Source: Chlorobium sp. (GTDB lineage: Bacteria; Bacteroidota; Chlorobiia; Chlorobiales; Chlorobiaceae). Taken from it: DNA of 9,709 nucleotides. Of this stretch, positions 1 through 6,242 are shown in pieces (position 1 is the first letter of the stretch; every line of letters starts with the position of its first letter). The notes beneath the pieces were generated by a model. It worked only from the letters and a program-made list of their open reading frames with translations. It ran no database searches and was not told the DNA's origin. The position numbers and the translations under genes are program-made. The stretch covers positions 1 through 9,709 of the forward strand of contig JANQGE010000005.1 in NCBI GenBank assembly GCA_028277485.1, written 5' to 3'.

Positions 1-129
1 TTTATTCCGCGCTTCAATTGCTTCGTTGAGCGGTGCTCGAAATCCTCATGTACTCTGTGTACACTCCGGTTTCTGTGCTCCGTTCGCCTTGCACTTGAAG
101 CGCTCATGACAATAAATAGAGGTGCCCTT
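1..129 (+). repeat. MITE-like repeat, copy 1 (left end cut by window edge)
   Basis: Seen in sequence: positions 1-33 are identical to 1937-1969 of copy 2. Positions 70-129 match 1981-2040 at 58 of 60 bases. The right terminus reads AATAGAGGTGCCCTT; the matching left terminus lies beyond the window. Internal dyad symmetry is clear: GCGCTTCAATTGC near the left pairs, with one mismatch, with the complement of GCACTTGAAGCGC near the right. The central module (34-69) is 36 nt, differs from the 11-nt module of copy 2 and contains the palindrome GTGTACAC at 57-64. No transposase is present, so if mobile it would be non-autonomous. This is inferred from structure, not from a database match. Confidence 0.8.
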
Positions 130-198
130 TATAAACACCTTGCAGGATACATACGTTTTACTTCGCAATACACATATTGATTCACTTATTATCAGAAT

Positions 199-283
199 AA
201 AGGGCGCCACTATTCAGGGCACAGAAACCCTTTTTTATCCGATCAACGAAGCAATTGAAGCGCGGAATAAATAGAGGCGCTTT
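199..283 (-). repeat. MITE-like repeat, copy 3 (inverted, internally deleted)
   Basis: Positions 243-271 are the exact reverse complement of 1-29 in copy 1. The termini are degenerate (AAAGGGCGCC at the left, GGCGCTTT at the right) but keep the family pattern. The central module, read on the minus strand, is of the ATaraaaGGG type found in copy 2. About 35 nt corresponding to the 'right half' of copies 1 and 2 is missing. The copy faces copy 1 across a 69-nt spacer (130-198) in which I see nothing else. Confidence 0.75.
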
Positions 284-297
284 AAAATAAATGTATT

Positions 298-325
298 TTG
301 CGACAGATATCATTTCTTTTATATT
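298..325 (+). promoter_or_regulatory. Possible sigma-70-type promoter for the 380-844 gene
   Basis: TTGCGA (298-303) and TATATT (320-325) are separated by 16 nt in a very AT-rich stretch just downstream of repeat copy 3. Transcription would start near 332 and leave a leader of about 48 nt. A second TATATT at 341-346 is an alternative -10 without an obvious -35. This is only a consensus-like match; AT-rich DNA gives such matches often. Confidence 0.3.
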
Positions 326-379
326 AGTACTGTGTGAGCCTATATTATATCGAAAAAACAATAAAAACAAACGTGCGAA

Positions 380-844
380 ATGAACATAAAAAAGAGAGAT
401 GTAGCAACCCCGGACAAGTACGACCTTTTTATTCAGAAAATCGATCAGTTTCAGTCCCTTGTTGAAAAGAAGAAGGAATTACAGGACACGATAGCTCAGA
501 TACAAAACGAATACGAGGAAAAGATTCGTCCAATCGAAGATGAGCTCGCAATTGTTATAAAAAAACTTGATCAAAACCTTTCAAAGCTCGAATCCGCAAC
601 GGAAACAACGACCGCGAAAGGAGGATATACCAAATATGGCAGGGGCCAGTTGGGAATAGCTATCAAGGAGCTGCTCCGCTCCAGCCCCTCCAAAGCGTTC
701 AAGCCCAAAGAAATTGCCGACACCCTCAACACGAAAGGCACGGCGGTGAGCCTGTGGTTCAACAAGTACGGCATAGCGGATAATGAAATCGAACGCACCC
801 CTGCAGGCAAGGGCGGCAAACGATTCGTTTACAAAATCAAATAG
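380..844 (+). CDS. Hypothetical coiled-coil protein with putative C-terminal winged-helix domain
   Basis: The 154-residue product is not one I can name. Residues about 15-75 are rich in Lys, Glu, Gln, Ile and Leu with a heptad-like spacing, which suggests a coiled coil and hence oligomerisation. Residues 76-88 form a Thr/Gly-rich linker. Residues about 88-153 look like a winged helix-turn-helix: helix 1 near 90-100, a KPKEIADTLN helix at 108-117, a likely recognition helix near 119-131, and a basic wing around PAGKGGKRFVYKI. There is no signal peptide or membrane segment, so it is probably cytoplasmic. The ATG at 380 has no clear Shine-Dalgarno (GTGCGAA precedes it). It converges on era. A DNA-binding or nucleoid-associated role is inference; a phage-type or accessory regulator is equally possible. 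Confidence 0.75.
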   Translation: MNIKKRDVATPDKYDLFIQKIDQFQSLVEKKKELQDTIAQIQNEYEEKIRPIEDELAIVIKKLDQNLSKLESATETTTAKGGYTKYGRGQLGIAIKELLRSSPSKAFKPKEIADTLNTKGTAVSLWFNKYGIADNEIERTPAGKGGKRFVYKIK

Positions 845-885
845 GTTTTCCCTCCCCGGCAATTGTTTTTTTACCACGACACATC

Positions 886-924
886 AAGGCGGTTCACCGT
901 ACGCCGCCTTTTGTGTTGGCGGCG
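886..924 (+). terminator. Overlapping GC-rich hairpins, probable terminator
   Basis: Two 7-bp stems share one arm. Stem A pairs AAGGCGG (886-892) with CCGCCTT (904-910). Stem B pairs CGCCGCC (902-908) with GGCGGCG (918-924) and is followed by TTTTCTC. They cannot form together. Lying 42 nt past the stop of the 380-844 gene and 47 nt before the end of era, they most simply end the plus-strand transcript and may act on both strands. Confidence 0.5.
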
Positions 925-971
925 TTTTCTCTCGGTTCCCGCCTCAAGCCGGACAGCCCGACATCGACACC

Positions 972-1892
972 TCAATACCCAAAGCTTTTCAACATCACGT
1001 TCCTTTTTCTCCAGTCCGGCCGGACTTTCACGAACAACTCAAGGAATACCGGCCGATCGAGAAGTTCCTCAATATCCTTTCTTGCCGCCATACCGAGCTT
1101 TTTCAGGGCAGTACCTTTTTTGCTGATAAGTATCTGTTTCTGAGAATCCCGCTCAACGATGATCGAGCAGCGTATCATATCTTTTTTTGACGGATCGCTT
1201 CTATGCTGCTCCTTAAACTCGTCAATGACTACTTCGGTCGCATAGGGTATTTCCTGGCCGTATTGCAAAAAAATTTTTTCGCGTATAATCTCACTTACGA
1301 AAAAACGTTCGGGAGCAGTGCTGAGAACATCTTCGGGATAGAGCGGGTTTTCCAAGGGCAGAAACGGTATCAGAGCCTCGACCAGGTCACTGACCCCGGT
1401 ACCCAGCAAAGCGGAAATCGCCAGCACTTTTTCCGGATTCCATCGTCCACGAATGGTTCGCAACGCCTTTTCCCGCTCTTCTCCTGTCAGGATGTCCGCC
1501 TTGTTCAAAACTGCAACCACCGGCTTTGCCGGGTTTTTCAGCCACTTTGCAAACAGCATGTCGGTAAATCCCAGGTCAAACGGGCCAGCCTTTTTCGACC
1601 CGGGAATCATGGCCACAATCACATCGGCTTCTCTCAGGGTAGTGCGTGTTGTCTTCAGCATCGATTCATGCAGTTTCTGCATCGGCGCCATGATTCCGGG
1701 CGTATCAAGAAAAATTATCTGACAACGGTCATCATGGTATATCCCTGTGATTTTTTTCCTTGTGGTTTGCGGCTTAGGCGTGACTATGGATAGCTTATGA
1801 TTGAGGAGCCGGTTGAGCAAGGTGGATTTCCCTGCGTTGGGGGAACCGATAATAGCGGCATAACCGCAGGAAAAAGATATATTGTTTGACAT
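972..1892 (-). CDS. era: GTPase Era, 16S rRNA-binding ribosome assembly factor
   Basis: Era is a GTP-binding factor that helps mature 16S rRNA and the 30S subunit. Numbering from the ATG at 1892 (306 aa): G1 P-loop GSPNAGKS 16-23, G2 threonines around 43-44 in PQTTRKK, G3 DTPG 63-66, G4 NKAD 130-133, G5 SAL 160-162. A C-terminal KH domain covers about 205-290, with RNA-contact loop ISKKGTALKKLG (256-267) and the Era-like tail LFVKVRPDWRKR. Length matches the family (about 300 aa). The frame stays open up to GTG at 1931, but that codon lies in the terminus of repeat copy 2. The 1892 ATG leaves the usual few residues before CGYAAIIG; an ATG at 1910 is also possible. None of the three has a good Shine-Dalgarno. 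The first Gly of the usual KH GxxG is Ser here. Divergent from rodA. Confidence 0.95.
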   Translation of the reverse strand: MSNNISFSCGYAAIIGSPNAGKSTLLNRLLNHKLSIVTPKPQTTRKKITGIYHDDRCQIIFLDTPGIMAPMQKLHESMLKTTRTTLREADVIVAMIPGSKKAGPFDLGFTDMLFAKWLKNPAKPVVAVLNKADILTGEEREKALRTIRGRWNPEKVLAISALLGTGVSDLVEALIPFLPLENPLYPEDVLSTAPERFFVSEIIREKIFLQYGQEIPYATEVVIDEFKEQHRSDPSKKDMIRCSIIVERDSQKQILISKKGTALKKLGMAARKDIEELLDRPVFLELFVKVRPDWRKRNVMLKSFGY

Positions 1893-1923
1893 GGATGACG
1901 ATCTAAGCATTTGCTGATTGCTT

Positions 1924-2040
1924 AAGGGCACCTCTATTTATTCCGCGCTTCAATTGCTTCGTTGAGCGGATAGGAAGGGGTTTCTGTGCTCCGTTCGCCT
2001 TGCACTTGAATCGCTCATGACAATTAATAGAGGTGCCCTT
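1924..2040 (+). repeat. MITE-like repeat, copy 2 (complete, 117 bp)
   Basis: This is the only copy with both ends in view. AAGGGCACCTCTATTTA (1924-1940) is an inverted repeat of 2024-2040, with 15 of 17 positions pairing. Inside lie a second imperfect dyad (GCGCTTCAATTGC against GCACTTGAATCGC) and a short central module (1970-1980). It contains no useful reading frame. I cannot define a target-site duplication: the flanks are CTT on the left and CAT on the right. It fills the space immediately upstream of era and overlaps the GTG at 1931. Confidence 0.85.
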
Positions 2041-2048
2041 CATTGGCC

Positions 2049-2090
2049 GGATAGGAAAGAGCGTTCACGGCAATAAATAGAGGTACTCTT
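2049..2090 (+). repeat. Remnant of the same repeat family
   Basis: CGGATAGGAA (2049-2058) matches the left-to-centre junction of copy 2. CAATAAATAGAGGTACTCTT (2071-2090) matches the right terminus with two changes (AC for GC, T for C). The arms between are missing. It lies 8 nt after copy 2 in the same orientation, consistent with an internally deleted tandem copy. Confidence 0.6.
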
Positions 2091-2135
2091 ACATAGAGGA
2101 TACTAAATATTCAGGAGAGAACGGCTATTGGAATA

Positions 2136-2245
2136 ATTGAGGGCACCTGCCGATACCCCGCACCTTTTTCAACTATCGTGGCCCGGGGTAGAATTGAATT
2201 AAGGACAGTAATCAGGGCGCGCGACACAAATTGAGGTGCCCCAAT
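2136..2245. repeat. Diverged repeat-like element with inverted termini and inner hairpin
   Basis: ATTGAGGGCACCT (2136-2148) is mirrored by AGGTGCCCCAAT (2234-2245), differing by one extra base. The core GGGCACCT is the same as in copies 1-3, but the interior is unrelated. Inside, TACCCCG (2154-2160) pairs with CGGGGTA (2184-2190), extended by CAC/GTG. The right end lies 14 nt before the proposed rodA start. This may be an old family member or a separate element using the same termini. Any rodA promoter should lie in or near it; none is convincing. Confidence 0.45.
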
Positions 2246-2259
2246 CAACGCAGGAACAA

Positions 2260-3486
2260 ATGGTAAACGGGTACAACAAGCTGGATGCATGGCTGTTGGG
2301 GTTTATGGGAGGCCTCATAGTGTTTGGTCTTCTTGCGATATACAGCGCCAGTAACGGTGTCGGGGCTATCGATCTTTTCTATAAGCAGCTTGCATGGTTT
2401 GGCATCGGCTTGATTGTCATGGCTGTCATATATTATACCGACTACAGGAAAATAATGGACTATTCCTATGGCCTGTATGCGGTGGGCTTGTTTTTTCTTG
2501 TGCTGGTATTGTTTTTCGGAACCAAAGTTGCAGGCGCCACCAGTTGGGTACGCATAGGCTTCATCGGTATACAGCCTTCGGAGATAGCAAAAGTCACTAC
2601 TATTCTTGCTCTTGCCAGATATCTTTCCAGTGATAATACGGACATTGCATCCCCCAATGGTGTGTTTTTCGCGATTACCATAGCTGTCATACCGGCAGGC
2701 CTGGTCATGCTGCAGCCTGACATGGGAACAACCCTGACCTACCTTTCCTTTATCTTTCCGGTAATGATTATGGCGGGATTCAACGTTTATTATCTGCTGC
2801 TCATGGCTATGCCTTTTTTTCTCACCGCCATTGGTTTTTTCAACATATACCTGCTTATAACATTCACTCTGCTTGGTTTTGTATTGCTTGTCATTTCACG
2901 CAAGGGTTTTCACTTTTCCCAGCTCATCGTATCGCTTACCGGCCTTGCCGGAGGACTTTTCACCTTCCGTTTTGCTGCAGCTATTCTGCAGCCGCACCAG
3001 ATGAAGCGTATCCAGACCTTTCTGGACCCTATGTCCGACCCGCAGGGTGCAGGCTACAATGCCCTGCAGGCAAAGATAGCTATCGGCTCCGGCGGTATCT
3101 TCGGTAAAGGGTTCCTTGAAGGAACACAGACGCAACTGCGTTTTATTCCCGCACAATGGACTGATTTTATCTTCTGCGTTATCGGCGAGGAGATGGGCCT
3201 TATCGGCGGCATGATACTTCTCAGCCTCTTCCTCTCCCTTTTCCTGAGGATGCTTTGGCTTGTCAGTGTGATTAAAAACAAATTTGTCGAGTTGACACTT
3301 GTAGGCTTTGTCTCTCTCTGGCTGGTTCATGTGATGATCAATATCGGGATGACCATTGGTCTTTTTCCCGTTATTGGCGTCCCTTTGCCCTTTTTGTCCT
3401 ATGGTGGCTCGTCCCTCCTTGGCAACATGGTCATGGTAGCCATTGCCCTCAACTTTTTCAGAAACAAGCGAAATTTGGGATATTAG
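2260..3486 (+). CDS. rodA: RodA, SEDS-family peptidoglycan glycosyltransferase
   Basis: RodA polymerises lipid II into glycan strands in the inner membrane, normally paired with PBP2 and the MreBCD elongasome. The 408-residue product (from ATG 2260) is strongly hydrophobic with about ten membrane segments. SEDS signatures: GATSWVRIG 92-100, IQPSEIAK 104-111, QPDMGTT 152-158, GKGFLEGTQTQL 282-293, WTDFIF 300-305 followed by GEEMGLIGG 309-317, and GLFPVIGVPLPFLSYGGSS 367-385. Asp302 corresponds to the essential aspartate of the family (Asp262 in E. coli RodA, by motif alignment from memory). The frame opens at GTG 2236, inside a repeat terminus. ATG 2260, preceded by AGGA at short spacing, is preferred. 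RodA rather than FtsW is favoured by the GTQTQL and DFIF context. No mreBCD or PBP2 gene is in the window. Confidence 0.93.
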   Translation: MVNGYNKLDAWLLGFMGGLIVFGLLAIYSASNGVGAIDLFYKQLAWFGIGLIVMAVIYYTDYRKIMDYSYGLYAVGLFFLVLVLFFGTKVAGATSWVRIGFIGIQPSEIAKVTTILALARYLSSDNTDIASPNGVFFAITIAVIPAGLVMLQPDMGTTLTYLSFIFPVMIMAGFNVYYLLLMAMPFFLTAIGFFNIYLLITFTLLGFVLLVISRKGFHFSQLIVSLTGLAGGLFTFRFAAAILQPHQMKRIQTFLDPMSDPQGAGYNALQAKIAIGSGGIFGKGFLEGTQTQLRFIPAQWTDFIFCVIGEEMGLIGGMILLSLFLSLFLRMLWLVSVIKNKFVELTLVGFVSLWLVHVMINIGMTIGLFPVIGVPLPFLSYGGSSLLGNMVMVAIALNFFRNKRNLGY

Positions 3487-3496
3487 AAGATGCCAC

Positions 3497-3536
3497 AAAA
3501 AAGCCTCTTCCGGGCTAACCCGGAAGAGGCTTTTTT
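3497..3536. terminator. Bidirectional rho-independent terminator between rodA and rpsA
   Basis: Positions 3497-3514 and 3519-3536 form a perfect 18-bp stem around the loop CTAA. The stem is A6-GCCTCTTCCGGG on the left and its complement ending in T6 on the right, so both strands show a GC stem followed by a U run. It lies 10 nt past the rodA stop and 30 nt past the rpsA stop. Confidence 0.95.
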
Positions 3537-3566
3537 GCGCCTGGCGGCGAAGCTTTCAGGAAGGTC

Positions 3567-5354
3567 TTACTTGACATCCTTTTTCTTATCCTTCTTTTCC
3601 TCAGCTTTGGGTTGAGATTCCAGCTCGGCACTGGCATTATCAATTTCCTTCCTCTCGTTGGGGTGAGCCTGAAGATACTCTTCAATCTCTTCCTTGCTCT
3701 TGTCTTTGAAATACTCAAGCGCGGAAAGAATGATTCGCTTGTTTTCCTTATCGAACTCAATAACCCGAAGCGGAAGCTCGTCATCCACCTTAAACGAGGC
3801 ATGAATATCCTTCACCCCTCCCTGGAGAAGGTGCGATACCGGAACAAAGCCGTCTACGTCACCCGGCAGGATGACGATAACGCCTTTCTCTATGATCTGT
3901 GATACCTTACCGGCGCACTCCGAACCTACGGCATACTTTTGTTCAAATTCATCCCACGGATCAGGGTTGATCTGTTTATGACCAAGCGCTATACGACGTG
4001 CGTTGACATCGAACTTCAGCACTTTAACCTCAAGCTCCTGATTCTTTTTAACCAGTTCGCTCGGATGACGAATCTTCTTGGTCCACGAGAGATCGGAAAT
4101 GTGAACAAGGCCATCCACCCCGGGCTCGAGTTCAACAAACACACCGAAATCGGTAATATTGCTGACCGTGCCTTTGTGCACCGAACCTTCGATGTACTTC
4201 TCCGAAAGCGCGATCCAGGGATCCTCGGTAACCCGTTTCATGGAAAGCGACAGCTTTGTATGCTCCTTGTCGATGTTGAGAATGACACACTCAACCTCCT
4301 GACCGAGAGAGACAAACTGACTTGGATGTTTGATGTGTTGTGTCCAGCTCATTTCAGAGATGTGAACAAGCCCTTCGATACCCTTTTCAATCTCGACAAA
4401 CGCGCCGTAATCCGTAATGGAAACAACGCTGCCATTTGTTTTGGTGCCAACCGGATATTTTATCTCGATGTTTTCCCACGGATGAGGCTCAAGCTGCTTC
4501 ATACCGAGAGAAACCCGTTTTGTTTCTTCGTCAAAACCAACAACAACAACCTTGATCGGCTGATCAAGTTCGACAACTTCCGAAGGATGGTTGATCCTGC
4601 CCCAAGTGATATCGGTGATATGAACAAGACCGTCAAGCCCTCCGAGATCGACGAAGATGCCAAAATCAGTGATATTTTTAACCGTGCCCTCCAGAACCAT
4701 ACCGACCTGGATGTTGGCCAGCATTTCTTCGCGTTTCGCCGCATACTCTTCTTCGAGAATGACCTTATGGCTGACAACGATATTCTGTGTGACAGGATTG
4801 ATTTTAACCACCCTGAAATCCATTGTCTGACCGACAAGCGCGTCGAAATCACGAACCGGCTTGACATCAATCTGTGATCCCGGAAGAAATGCCTCGACTC
4901 CTGATAGCGACACGGTCATACCACCTTTTACACGGTTGATAATTTTTCCGCTTATAATGGTGTCATTCTCGATAGAATCGTAGATTTTATCCCAAATCCT
5001 GAGAACATCAGCTTTTCTCTTGGAGAGAATGAGCTGTCCCATCTTATCTTCGATGTTTTCGAGATAGACTTCAACCTCGTCGCCAACTTTCAGTTCCTCT
5101 TCATCCTTGAACTCGAGCTTCGATACGATTCCTTCCGATTTGAAACCCACGTCGATCGTGACATCCTTGTTAGAGATGGCAACAATGGTTCCCTTGACGA
5201 TCTCCTCTTCGGTGATCTCGTTAAGGGTGCTCGAATAGAGCTGCTCCATCTGGTCAAGTTCTGAAGGTTCGTAGTTTGCGAAAAATTTTACCCGATGGCT
5301 TTTGGGGCCTGATTCAGCTACCTTCTGTTGTTCGATTGTTTGCGTTTCTGACAT
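3567..5354 (-). CDS. rpsA: 30S ribosomal protein S1
   Basis: S1 binds mRNA on the 30S subunit and aids initiation. Six S1 (OB-fold) repeats are visible in the 595-residue product: about 52-114, 133-198, 217-285, 304-372, 389-459 and 476-545. Repeats 3-5 carry the strong signature (TDFGIFVDL, TDYGAFVEI, TDFGVFVEL, each followed by GLVHI and W). Repeats 1, 2 and 6 are diverged, as is typical. The tail after 545 is charged and ends in a Lys/Asp/Glu-rich stretch (KAEEKKDKKKDVK). Length slightly exceeds E. coli S1 (557 aa). The start at 5354 is set by a strong Shine-Dalgarno; the open frame extends 13 codons further to a GTG at 5393. It follows cmk by 88 nt on the same strand, the conserved cmk-rpsA order. 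Confidence 0.97.
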   Translation of the reverse strand: MSETQTIEQQKVAESGPKSHRVKFFANYEPSELDQMEQLYSSTLNEITEEEIVKGTIVAISNKDVTIDVGFKSEGIVSKLEFKDEEELKVGDEVEVYLENIEDKMGQLILSKRKADVLRIWDKIYDSIENDTIISGKIINRVKGGMTVSLSGVEAFLPGSQIDVKPVRDFDALVGQTMDFRVVKINPVTQNIVVSHKVILEEEYAAKREEMLANIQVGMVLEGTVKNITDFGIFVDLGGLDGLVHITDITWGRINHPSEVVELDQPIKVVVVGFDEETKRVSLGMKQLEPHPWENIEIKYPVGTKTNGSVVSITDYGAFVEIEKGIEGLVHISEMSWTQHIKHPSQFVSLGQEVECVILNIDKEHTKLSLSMKRVTEDPWIALSEKYIEGSVHKGTVSNITDFGVFVELEPGVDGLVHISDLSWTKKIRHPSELVKKNQELEVKVLKFDVNARRIALGHKQINPDPWDEFEQKYAVGSECAGKVSQIIEKGVIVILPGDVDGFVPVSHLLQGGVKDIHASFKVDDELPLRVIEFDKENKRIILSALEYFKDKSKEEIEEYLQAHPNERKEIDNASAELESQPKAEEKKDKKKDVK

Positions 5355-5363
5355 TAATTGTTT

Positions 5364-5370
5364 CCTTCCT
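5364..5370 (-). promoter_or_regulatory. Strong ribosome binding site of rpsA
   Basis: The minus strand reads AGGAAGG, 9 nt before the ATG at 5354. It fixes the start of S1 and contrasts with era, murI and ychF, which show no comparable site. Confidence 0.8.
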
Positions 5371-5442
5371 CTCTTGTGAATTTTGCCTTCCACTGCGAGA
5401 GATTTCAGCGAAAGATTTTATGGTTGACGATTACGCAGCCGT

Positions 5443-6144
5443 TCAAACAGCTGTTTTTTCCAATGCAAGATTATATACAAGCGCAACCTGCTCTGCGATC
5501 GTAAGGCTGGACGTATCAACTTCGACCGCATCTTCATGTTTTTTCAGGGGCGCATGAGTGCGGGCCGCGTCGCTCCTGTCGCGCTGCAGAATTTCCTGTT
5601 CAAGTTCTTCGAGTGACGGCACTGAATTGTTGTCGCCGCTTTTCTGAAGAAGTTCCGCATAACGGCGTCTCGCCCGTTCAGAAACGTCGGCTATCAGAAA
5701 AACTTTCAGCTCGGCGTCGGGAAATACAACGGTACCGATATCTCTGCCGTCCATAACCACCCCGCGCCTGCCGCCCATATTCCTTTGCATCTGCTTGAGA
5801 GCATCCCGGACCGGTTTCAAAGAACTGATAAAGCTCACATGACGCGAAACCCTGTTTTCCCTGATAGCATCGGTTACATCGCGACCATCGAGAAAAACAC
5901 GGTCGCCGTCAAAAGCAATGTCGACGTTGTCAAGCAGAGACTCAATTGCATCCGGATTTTCGCGAAGATGCTCCAACAGGCCGCCCTCAAGTGCCTTGAG
6001 GGTCACAGACCGGTACATTGCCCCCGTATCGATATAGATATACCCCAGTTTCCTGGCCAACAGACGTGCTGTGGTGCTCTTGCCAGAAGCCGCCGGGCCG
6101 TCTATTGCTATGACAATTTTTCTGGTTTCGTCTCCGATGCTCAC
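5443..6144 (-). CDS. cmk: Cytidylate kinase (CMP/dCMP kinase)
   Basis: Cmk phosphorylates CMP and dCMP with ATP to supply CDP/dCDP in the cytoplasm. The 233-residue product shows the P-loop GPAASGKS (16-23), the NMP-binding DTGAMYRS (39-46), the Cmk signature DGRDIGTVVFP (132-142), LID arginines around QRDRSDAAR (187-195), and the C-terminal DAVEVDTSSLTIAEQV (205-220), which is diagnostic for cytidylate kinase over other NMP kinases. Length fits the family (about 220-230). The start is GTG at 6144; no in-frame ATG lies near, and the few residues before KIVIAIDGP are normal. An AGG 15-17 nt upstream is a weak Shine-Dalgarno. It is followed by rpsA and may share its transcript. Confidence 0.96.
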   Translation of the reverse strand: MSIGDETRKIVIAIDGPAASGKSTTARLLARKLGYIYIDTGAMYRSVTLKALEGGLLEHLRENPDAIESLLDNVDIAFDGDRVFLDGRDVTDAIRENRVSRHVSFISSLKPVRDALKQMQRNMGGRRGVVMDGRDIGTVVFPDAELKVFLIADVSERARRRYAELLQKSGDNNSVPSLEELEQEILQRDRSDAARTHAPLKKHEDAVEVDTSSLTIAEQVALVYNLALEKTAV

Positions 6145-6165
6145 AACATTTTGAGTTAGCCTGCA

Positions 6166-6194
6166 ATTTTATAAAAAAATTTTGCTTTTTGCAA
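6166..6194 (-). promoter_or_regulatory. Possible promoter for cmk-rpsA
   Basis: On the minus strand TTGCAA (6189-6194) and TAAAAT (6166-6171) are 17 nt apart in the AT-rich cmk-ychF divergent spacer. A transcript from here would have a short leader of roughly 15 nt before the GTG. Supported only by consensus resemblance; no matching promoter for ychF was found in the same 98-nt spacer. Confidence 0.35.
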
Positions 6195-6242
6195 ATATAG
6201 TAATTACTTCCAGTGCCTTTAACCATATAACCACTTTTCTCC

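Noticed and set aside
1..283. A CRISPR array as explanation for the repeated blocks
   Set aside because: The repeats are few, long, of variable length, partly inverted and carry inverted termini; there are no regularly spaced unique spacers and no cas gene.
182..370. A 62-codon minus-strand frame over repeat copy 3
   Set aside because: Part of it is repeat sequence and the rest AT-rich spacer; no ribosome binding site and no family resemblance.
1203..1793. A 196-codon plus-strand frame opposite era
   Set aside because: It is fully contained in era, whose GTPase motifs are intact; the product shows no coherent domain.
1924..2040. Assigning the repeat to a specific insertion-sequence family
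   Set aside because: The terminus resembles ends of several transposon families, but no transposase or clear target duplication is visible, so a family name would be a guess.
3939..4877. A 312-codon plus-strand open frame opposite rpsA
   Set aside because: It lies wholly inside the six-repeat S1 gene on the other strand, has no recognisable domain or ribosome binding site, and its openness follows from S1 codon usage.
5355..5442. A riboswitch or S1 autoregulatory leader between cmk and rpsA
   Set aside because: The 88-nt spacer shows no strong stem or known motif beyond the Shine-Dalgarno.
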